This document shows, in pieces, positions 58,923 through 64,000 of a stretch of DNA of 64,000 nt. Origin of the DNA: Lachnospiraceae bacterium AM93-12TA (GTDB lineage: Bacteria > Bacillota > Clostridia > Lachnospirales > Lachnospiraceae). The position numbers and the translations under genes were made by a program. The notes beneath the pieces are model-generated. The model did not search any database. It was not told the DNA's origin and saw nothing but the letters and a program-made list of their open reading frames with translations. The stretch lies in the NCBI GenBank assembly GCA_027698105.1, contig JAQERH010000007.1, positions 33,632-97,631 of the forward strand. The letters run 5' to 3'. Each line of letters starts with the position of its first letter. The first letter of the stretch is position 1.

Positions 58923-59546
58923 TTATCCCTTTAAAAGCCATTCTGACAGCTCTCTGTGAGGTCTTTCCGGAATCCTCTCAAACAGATTGACATAGTCTCT
59001 GTCCCCGCTTCTGTCACGAAACGCTGGATAGAGGAATCCAAACTCCGCCTTCCCCGGCTCATATTCCCCTGCCAGAGGGCTTACGGTGCAGATCAGATAC
59101 TCGTACAGTTCCTCCGAGTCCTCCAGACGTTCTTTATCCTCTGCTTTTACAGGCACATCGTACCTGCCGTAAAACAGGAAACAGGCGTAGGGAAAACCCG
59201 GCTGGTACTGCTCGCCGATTACCTCATAAAGCAGGTCTAACAGTCCGTCATTTTTCATTTCCGACTGGCGGATTCCATCTAAAAGCTGCCAGATTCCGCC
59301 TGGCCGCCTGGCCTCTTTGGGGATTCTGTAATCTTTCAGCTGCACATTGGTGTCAGCAAATGGCACGGTCTTGGCCAGTGCCAGCTGTTTTGTACGCTCT
59401 GCAGCCGAAAGCCGCAGAAAATTCGTGTTAAAGGTTCCGTCTACATACCCTTCTTCATCAAAATAGGCCCCTGCGATCCGGCTGATACAGGAACGGGCAG
59501 GCGTCATTCTTCTGGTCAGTTCCAGCATATCTTCTCTGTGAATCAT
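58923..59546 (-). CDS. DUF4317-like protein, short form
   Basis: 207 residues from ATG 59546 (AGAGGAGA site); the upstream frame to 59684 runs through the promoter. It contains MTPARSCISRIAGAYFDEEG, FYGRYDVPVKAED and EFGFLYPAFRDRSGD, which I recognise from DUF4317 proteins of Clostridia. As I recall these are usually longer (350 or more residues), so this copy may be truncated at the C-terminus. Role unknown. Confidence 0.6.
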   Translation of the reverse strand: MIHREDMLELTRRMTPARSCISRIAGAYFDEEGYVDGTFNTNFLRLSAAERTKQLALAKTVPFADTNVQLKDYRIPKEARRPGGIWQLLDGIRQSEMKNDGLLDLLYEVIGEQYQPGFPYACFLFYGRYDVPVKAEDKERLEDSEELYEYLICTVSPLAGEYEPGKAEFGFLYPAFRDRSGDRDYVNLFERIPERPHRELSEWLLKG

Positions 59547-59601
59547 CTGTTCTCCTCTGCTGTCTTTTTTGTGCTTCACTGTTCTAAAACAGTTCATTCT
59601 T

Positions 59602-59630
59602 ATTATACTCATCAAAAAGAGGAAAGTCAA
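59602..59630 (-). promoter_or_regulatory. Promoter of the DUF4317-like gene
   Basis: TTGACT (59625-59630) and TATAAT (59602-59607) on the minus strand, spacer 17, 55 bases before the start. Confidence 0.75.
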
Positions 59631-59673
59631 AAACCATATCTGTCCCGGTTTCGTCCCGGTTTCACTGAGCCTC

Positions 59674-59702
59674 TTGCGCTTCACTCATCCCCATGCTATA
59701 AT
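59674..59702 (+). promoter_or_regulatory. Riboflavin operon promoter
   Basis: TTGCGC (59674-59679) and TATAAT (59697-59702), spacer 17. Transcription would start about 15 bases before the FMN aptamer. Confidence 0.75.
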
Positions 59703-59723
59703 GCGACTGTAATCGAATAAAAC

Positions 59724-59832
59724 GTCTTCAGGGCAGGGTGCAATTCCCTACCGGTGGTACAGCCCACGAGCCGTAAGGCATGATTCGGTGAAACTCCGAA
59801 GCCGACCGTATAGTCTGGATGAAAGAAGATGA
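59724..59832 (+). ncRNA. FMN riboswitch (RFN element)
   Basis: The conserved blocks are in order: TCTTCAGGGCAGGGTG, ACCGGTGGTA, AGCCCACGAG, TGATTCGGTGAAACTCCGA, AGCCGACCGTATAGTCTGGA, TGAAAGAAGAT; the first and last pair as P1. FMN binding should favour the terminator downstream and switch off riboflavin synthesis. Confidence 0.97.
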
Positions 59833-59949
59833 CAGGCACAGAATCGATCTGATTGATCCTTGTTTTTGTGCTTATGGCTGATGCTCTGGTATGTTTTTTT
59901 GCATTCCAGGGTTTTTATTTTTATATCAGGCCGTTTTCGGCCATTTTCT

Positions 59950-59976
59950 GCCCTGGACTTTTGTCCGGGGCTTTTT
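59950..59976 (+). terminator. Riboswitch expression-platform terminator
   Basis: GCCCTGGAC pairs with GTCCGGGGC (one G-T pair) around TTTT and is followed by TTTTTG, 20 bases before ribD. An upstream GGCCGTTTTCGGCC hairpin may be part of the antiterminator arrangement. Confidence 0.88.
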
Positions 59977-59997
59977 GTTTTCAGGAGGTAATATGGT

Positions 59998-61101
59998 ATG
60001 AACGACGCAGAATATATGAGCCTGGCGCTGAAGCTTGCAAAACAAGGGGCAGGCCTCACTTCGCCCAACCCAATGGCAGGGGCTGTCATTGTAAAAAACG
60101 GCCGGATCATCGGCCAGGGATGGCACAGGCAATACGGCGGTCTGCACGCAGAACGGGCTGCCCTTGCCGACTGTACAGAAAATCCAGAAGGAGCTGTGCT
60201 GTATGTGACCTTGGAACCATGCTGCCACTATGGAAAACAGCCGCCATGTACAGAAGCGATTCTGGCTGCCGGTATCCGCCGTGTTGTCATTGGTTCCTCC
60301 GATCCCAATCCTCTTGTTTCCGGAAAGGGAACTGATTTCCTGCGTGTAAACGGCGCAGCTGTAACTGAACATGTTCTGCAAGAAGACTGTGACAGGGTGA
60401 ATGAAGTATTCTTTCATTACATACAGACAAAGCGCCCTTTTGTTGTAATGAAATATGCCATGACTATGGATGGAAAAACTGCTGCTTATACCGGTGCGTC
60501 CAAATGGATTACAGGAGAGGCAGCCAGGAACCACGTCCAGCAGCAGCGCTTCCGATACAGCGCAGTTATGGCCGGAGTGGGGACCATCCTGGCTGACGAT
60601 CCTCTCCTCACCTGCCGTATTGCTGAGAAAAATCCAGTTCGCATTATCTGTGATACCTATCTGCGCACGCCGCTCCACTCACAGATAATCCGAACCGCCC
60701 GGGAAATACCGACCATTCTGGCAACCTGCTGCAGCGACAGAAGCCGCCTGGCTGTTTACAGAAATACTGGCTGCCGCATACTCACCCTGGGCAAAAAAAA
60801 CGGCCATGTGGATCTGTCCCAGCTGATGGATCAGCTGGGACAGGAACAGATTGACAGTATTTTACTGGAAGGCGGAAGCACTCTGAACTGGTCTGCCCTG
60901 GAAAGCCGAATCGTCCAGCGGATTCAGACCTACATTGCCCCTAAACTGTTCGGAGGCCAGGAGGCCAGAACCCCCATCGAAGGCTCAGGAGTACCTTTTC
61001 CTGGCGATGCTTTTTTTCTGAAAAACTGTACTTTAAAAAAACTGGGAGATGATTTTCTCATCGAAAGCGAGGTGGATTACTCTGTTTACGGGAATTGTTG
61101 A
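59998..61101 (+). CDS. ribD: Riboflavin biosynthesis deaminase/reductase RibD
   Basis: A 367-residue bifunctional enzyme. The N-terminal deaminase (1-145) has HAERAALAD and EPCCHYGKQPPCTEAI zinc motifs; the C-terminal NADPH reductase (about 150-365) has MKYAMTMDGKTAAYTGASKW. It performs the second and third steps from GTP. The AGGAGG site fits ATG 59998. First gene of the rib operon. Confidence 0.97.
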   Translation: MNDAEYMSLALKLAKQGAGLTSPNPMAGAVIVKNGRIIGQGWHRQYGGLHAERAALADCTENPEGAVLYVTLEPCCHYGKQPPCTEAILAAGIRRVVIGSSDPNPLVSGKGTDFLRVNGAAVTEHVLQEDCDRVNEVFFHYIQTKRPFVVMKYAMTMDGKTAAYTGASKWITGEAARNHVQQQRFRYSAVMAGVGTILADDPLLTCRIAEKNPVRIICDTYLRTPLHSQIIRTAREIPTILATCCSDRSRLAVYRNTGCRILTLGKKNGHVDLSQLMDQLGQEQIDSILLEGGSTLNWSALESRIVQRIQTYIAPKLFGGQEARTPIEGSGVPFPGDAFFLKNCTLKKLGDDFLIESEVDYSVYGNC

Positions 61102-61729
61102 AGAAATAGGAATTATCAGGAAAATTACAAAAGGAAGTCATTCTGCTGTTCTGATGATTGAGGCAGACAAAGTGTTGAAACATACCAGAATTGGAGACAG
61201 CATCGCGGTAAACGGCATCTGCCTGACTGTCACCCGCCTGCTTTCCCGCTGTTTTTTTGCAGACGTAATGCACGAAACCCTGAACCGCTCCTCTCTTTCA
61301 CAGCTCACAGCCGGATCAGCCGTCAATCTGGAACGAGCCATGTCGGCAGGCGGACGTTTCGGCGGTCATATTGTGACAGGACACGCAGATGGAGTCGGAA
61401 TTATCCAGAAAATACAGCAGGATGATACAGCTGTCTGGTTTACGATTCAGACAGCCCCGAAAATTCTGCACTACATTGTGGAAAAAGGTTCTGTCACAGT
61501 AGACGGAATCAGCCTGACCGTAGCGTCTGTCAGACCGGACAGTTTTTCTGTGTCTGTGATCCCCCACACCATCTGCCAGACCAGCCTTCACTGCCGCTGC
61601 TGTGGGGACACGGTAAATCTGGAGACAGATGTTATCGGAAAATATGTTGAAAAACTGTGCCAGCCTGCCGGACTACAGCAGAAAACAAGCAGCATTACGA
61701 GAGAATTTCTATCCCACTATGGATTTTAG
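61082..61729 (+). CDS. ribE: Riboflavin synthase, alpha chain
   Basis: About 215 residues, two homologous lumazine-binding halves: FTGIVEEIG at the N-terminus and the matching FGGHIVTGHADGVG in the middle. The family starts exactly at M-FTGIVEE, and the codon there is CTG 61082, preceded by GAGGTGG. An in-frame ATG at 61049 would add 11 residues that are out-of-frame ribD sequence and has a badly spaced site. The gene overlaps ribD by 20 bases. It makes riboflavin from two lumazines. Confidence 0.9.
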   Translation: MFTGIVEEIGIIRKITKGSHSAVLMIEADKVLKHTRIGDSIAVNGICLTVTRLLSRCFFADVMHETLNRSSLSQLTAGSAVNLERAMSAGGRFGGHIVTGHADGVGIIQKIQQDDTAVWFTIQTAPKILHYIVEKGSVTVDGISLTVASVRPDSFSVSVIPHTICQTSLHCRCCGDTVNLETDVIGKYVEKLCQPAGLQQKTSSITREFLSHYGF

Positions 61730-61741
61730 GAGGTATGTCTT

Positions 61742-62938
61742 ATGAAATTTAATACTATCGAGGAAGCACTGGAAGAGTTACGGCGGGGAAACATCATTCT
61801 GGTAACAGACGATCCAGATCGGGAAAACGAAGGGGATTTTATCTGTGCCGCTGAATTTGCCTCTGCACAAAATATTAATTTTATGGCTACCTACGGCAAA
61901 GGTCTGATCTGTATGCCCATGGCGGAACATTATATTAAAAAACTTCGGATTCCCCAGATGGTACAGCACAATACTGACAATCACGAAACAGCCTTTACTG
62001 TATCCATTGACCACAGTTCCACCTCCACAGGCATCTCTGCTGCTGAGCGGTCTGTCACCGCTCTGGCCTGTGTAGACGATTCTGCAAAACCAGAGGATTT
62101 TCGCAGACCAGGGCATATGTTTCCTCTCCTGGCCAGAAAAAACGGAGTGCTGGAGCGCAGCGGCCATACTGAAGCCACCGTAGACCTGTGCCGTCTGGCC
62201 GGTCTGAAAGAATGCGGCCTGTGCTGTGAAATCATGAGGGATGACGGAACCATGATGCGTACTCCTGAACTGATGAAATTAGCGGAGCGCTTTCATATGA
62301 AATTTATCACCATTCGTGATTTGCAGGAATATCGGAAATGCCATGAAAAACTGGTGGATCAGATAACAGCCGTTCATATGCCCACAAAATTCGGTGATTT
62401 TATGGCCTACGGATTTGTCAGCCGGTTAAACGGAGAGCATCATATTGCCCTGGTCAAAGGCGACATTGGAGACGGCTGTGACGTTTTATGCCGTATCCAT
62501 TCAGAATGCCTGACCGGGGATACCTTCGGTTCCCTGCGCTGTGACTGCGGACAGCAGCTGGCCTCTGCCATGAGGCAGATCGAGAAGGAAGGGCGGGGAA
62601 TTCTTCTGTATATGCGCCAGGAAGGACGGGGAATCGGCCTGATTAACAAACTCCGCGCCTATGAACTGCAGGAAAAAGGGATGGACACTTTAGAGGCCAA
62701 TCTGGCTTTAGGCTTTCGTGCAGATGAGCGGGAATACTATATGGGAGCGCAGATTCTGCGGGAATTAGGGGTGAAAAGCTTACGGCTGCTGACGAATAAC
62801 CCGGACAAGGTCTGCCAGCTCTCTGAATTCGGCCTGCACATATCCCAGCGTGTACCTATTCAGATGACTGCTACCTCTTACGATCTCCGCTATCTGAAAA
62901 CAAAACAGAGCCGGATGGGGCATCTATTAAACTATTGA
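61742..62938 (+). CDS. ribBA: Bifunctional DHBP synthase / GTP cyclohydrolase II
   Basis: A 398-residue fusion. The N-terminal DHBP synthase (1-200) has [17 protein letters not shown] and the C-terminal GTP cyclohydrolase II (205-398) has the zinc site [15 protein letters not shown] and RQEGRGIGL. It supplies both precursors of riboflavin. AGGAGG lies 9 bases before the ATG; 12 bases after ribE. Confidence 0.97.
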   Translation: MKFNTIEEALEELRRGNIILVTDDPDRENEGDFICAAEFASAQNINFMATYGKGLICMPMAEHYIKKLRIPQMVQHNTDNHETAFTVSIDHSSTSTGISAAERSVTALACVDDSAKPEDFRRPGHMFPLLARKNGVLERSGHTEATVDLCRLAGLKECGLCCEIMRDDGTMMRTPELMKLAERFHMKFITIRDLQEYRKCHEKLVDQITAVHMPTKFGDFMAYGFVSRLNGEHHIALVKGDIGDGCDVLCRIHSECLTGDTFGSLRCDCGQQLASAMRQIEKEGRGILLYMRQEGRGIGLINKLRAYELQEKGMDTLEANLALGFRADEREYYMGAQILRELGVKSLRLLTNNPDKVCQLSEFGLHISQRVPIQMTATSYDLRYLKTKQSRMGHLLNY

Positions 62939-62964
62939 TATATAAGATAAGAAAGGAAACTGTC

Positions 62965-63441
62965 ATGAAAATATTTGAAGGAACACTGGTTTCAGATCAT
63001 ATAAAAATCGGCATTGTAGCCTCCCGTTTCAATGAATTTATTACATCAAAGCTGCTGAGCGGCGCCAAAGATGCCCTGCTCCGTCACAATGTGAAAGAGG
63101 ATGACATCCATACCGCCTGGGTTCCGGGAGCCTTTGAAATACCACTGGTCGCATCGAAGATGGCAGGCAGCGGACAATACGATGCCGTTATCTGCCTCGG
63201 CGCCGTCATCCGAGGTTCCACCAGCCATTATGACTATGTCTGCAGCGAGGTATCAAAGGGAATCGCAGCCGTTTCATTAGAAAGCGGCATCCCTGTCATG
63301 TTTGGCGTTCTCACCACTGACTCTATCGAACAGGCCATCGAGCGGGCCGGCACAAAGGCCGGAAACAAAGGCTTCGACTGCGCTGTCAGCGCCATTGAAA
63401 TGGTTAACCTGCTGCGCTCAATTGATGGAATTGCCAGATAG
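62965..63441 (+). CDS. ribH: 6,7-Dimethyl-8-ribityllumazine synthase
   Basis: A 158-residue lumazine synthase from ATG 62965 (AAAGGA site); an in-frame ATG at 62935 overlaps ribBA and adds a non-conserved leader. It has [16 protein letters not shown] and [14 protein letters not shown], which contains the catalytic His. It forms icosahedral or pentameric shells and passes lumazine to RibE. Last enzyme gene of the operon. Confidence 0.97.
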   Translation: MKIFEGTLVSDHIKIGIVASRFNEFITSKLLSGAKDALLRHNVKEDDIHTAWVPGAFEIPLVASKMAGSGQYDAVICLGAVIRGSTSHYDYVCSEVSKGIAAVSLESGIPVMFGVLTTDSIEQAIERAGTKAGNKGFDCAVSAIEMVNLLRSIDGIAR

Positions 63442-63468
63442 AAAAACCAGAATGCGGAGAATACTGAA

Positions 63469-63882
63469 ATGCTTATTATCAAATCAAAGCAGCCGGGAAA
63501 AGAGCTGGAAGAATACCTCTTAGCGCTTTTGAAAAAAGCGAAGATTGATGCTGAACTCTTTTCTTTCAGCTCACAGTACCAATTTACCTTTCAGGAATTA
63601 ACCATAGACGGAAGTTCACAGCAGGTTCTGCAAAACGGAAGTCCGGTGTCTCTGACCAATAATGAGTTTAATCTTCTTTTGTTCCTGGCCTCCCACCCGG
63701 ATCGTGTTTTATCAAAAGAAGAACTATTTCATGCTGTATGGGGGGAAGACAGTGAAAACACACAGAAGGTAGTAGCCAACACCATCTCTAATCTTCGGAA
63801 AAAAATCGATCCTTGCGGCCAAAATATGGAATACATCCGCACAGTGCGGGGAGGATATGTTTTCTGCGGGAAGGTGCCATAA
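63469..63882 (+). CDS. Stand-alone OmpR/PhoB-type winged-helix protein
   Basis: A 137-residue protein with a C-terminal winged helix (about 45-137: LTNNEFNLLLFLASHPDRV, then ANTISNLRKKID and YIRTVRGGYVF) but no phosphoacceptor receiver domain. The N-terminal 40 residues are helical and not recognised. It starts 27 bases after ribH and may be in the same transcript, without a visible kinase. Target unknown. There is no terminator in 63883-64000 that I can recognise. Confidence 0.8.
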   Translation: MLIIKSKQPGKELEEYLLALLKKAKIDAELFSFSSQYQFTFQELTIDGSSQQVLQNGSPVSLTNNEFNLLLFLASHPDRVLSKEELFHAVWGEDSENTQKVVANTISNLRKKIDPCGQNMEYIRTVRGGYVFCGKVP

Positions 63883-64000
63883 ATGTGTGGAGAAAAGAAT
63901 CTGGCGGCACACTTCATAAACTCAATAAAAGGCCAAAAAAACAGGCAGGGGAGTATCCCAAAGTTTGTGTAAACCTTCAAACTGATGTAAGATAGACTTA

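Overview
The window reads as a chromosomal segment of a low-to-moderate GC Clostridia, most likely a Lachnospiraceae close to [Clostridium] symbiosum. The strongest evidence is a complete set of genes for glutamate fermentation through 2-hydroxyglutarate (gctAB, gcdABCD, hgdCAB), including two biotin-carrier subunits that differ mainly in an Ala/Pro-rich linker. Shine-Dalgarno sites are strong and sigma-A-type promoters and hairpin terminators are plentiful. No rRNA, tRNA, CRISPR array or complete mobile element was seen.

Region 1 (1-14850, minus strand) is the unusual part. One long operon encodes c-like, b/delta-like, alpha, gamma, beta and epsilon homologues of F-type ATPase in canonical order, with catalytic residues intact. 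The c-like subunit has Thr60 where the ion-binding Asp/Glu should be and no acidic residue anywhere in its second helix. No subunit a is recognisable, and the b- and delta-like parts are fused. The genes are co-transcribed with very large membrane-anchored surface proteins: one of about 2,100 residues with a proline-free Gly-X-Y rod, split by an in-frame TAG, and one of 657 residues with an X-Gly-Gly rod. I interpret this as an F1-type rotary motor cut loose from ion transport and attached to an envelope or surface structure. The cluster continues past the left edge.

Region 2 (14884-24840) is an oligopeptide ABC transporter, oppBCDF, followed by three tandem oppA lipoprotein genes, two of which have their own promoter and each of which is followed by a hairpin (a terminator for at least the last two boundaries). 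Region 3 (24841-26817) is rpsB-tsf. Region 4 (26826-34437) holds a siroheme nitrite/sulfite reductase-like gene divergent from a LysR regulator, a ferric/phosphonate-type ABC transporter, and a PHP-domain gene.

Region 5 (34476-38384) is groES-groEL under a CIRCE-type operator, a patch of hairpin-forming repeats, an acidic membrane-anchored protein, and an IclR regulator. Region 6 (38518-48633) is the glutaconyl/2-hydroxyglutaryl-CoA pathway: CoA transfer (Gct), radical dehydration (HgdC activates HgdAB) and sodium-pumping decarboxylation (GcdABCD). A consensus promoter drives the cluster and an internal promoter drives hgdCAB.

Region 7 (48744-59630) holds glnS, a Rex-site-controlled lactate dehydrogenase gene, decayed trehalose genes (treC and treR remnants joined by a deletion), a membrane pyrophosphatase, a CNNM/CorC transporter, a GH25 lysozyme with cell-wall-binding repeats and a DUF4317-like gene. 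Region 8 (59674-63882) is the riboflavin operon ribD-ribE-ribBA-ribH under an FMN riboswitch, followed by a stand-alone winged-helix regulator.
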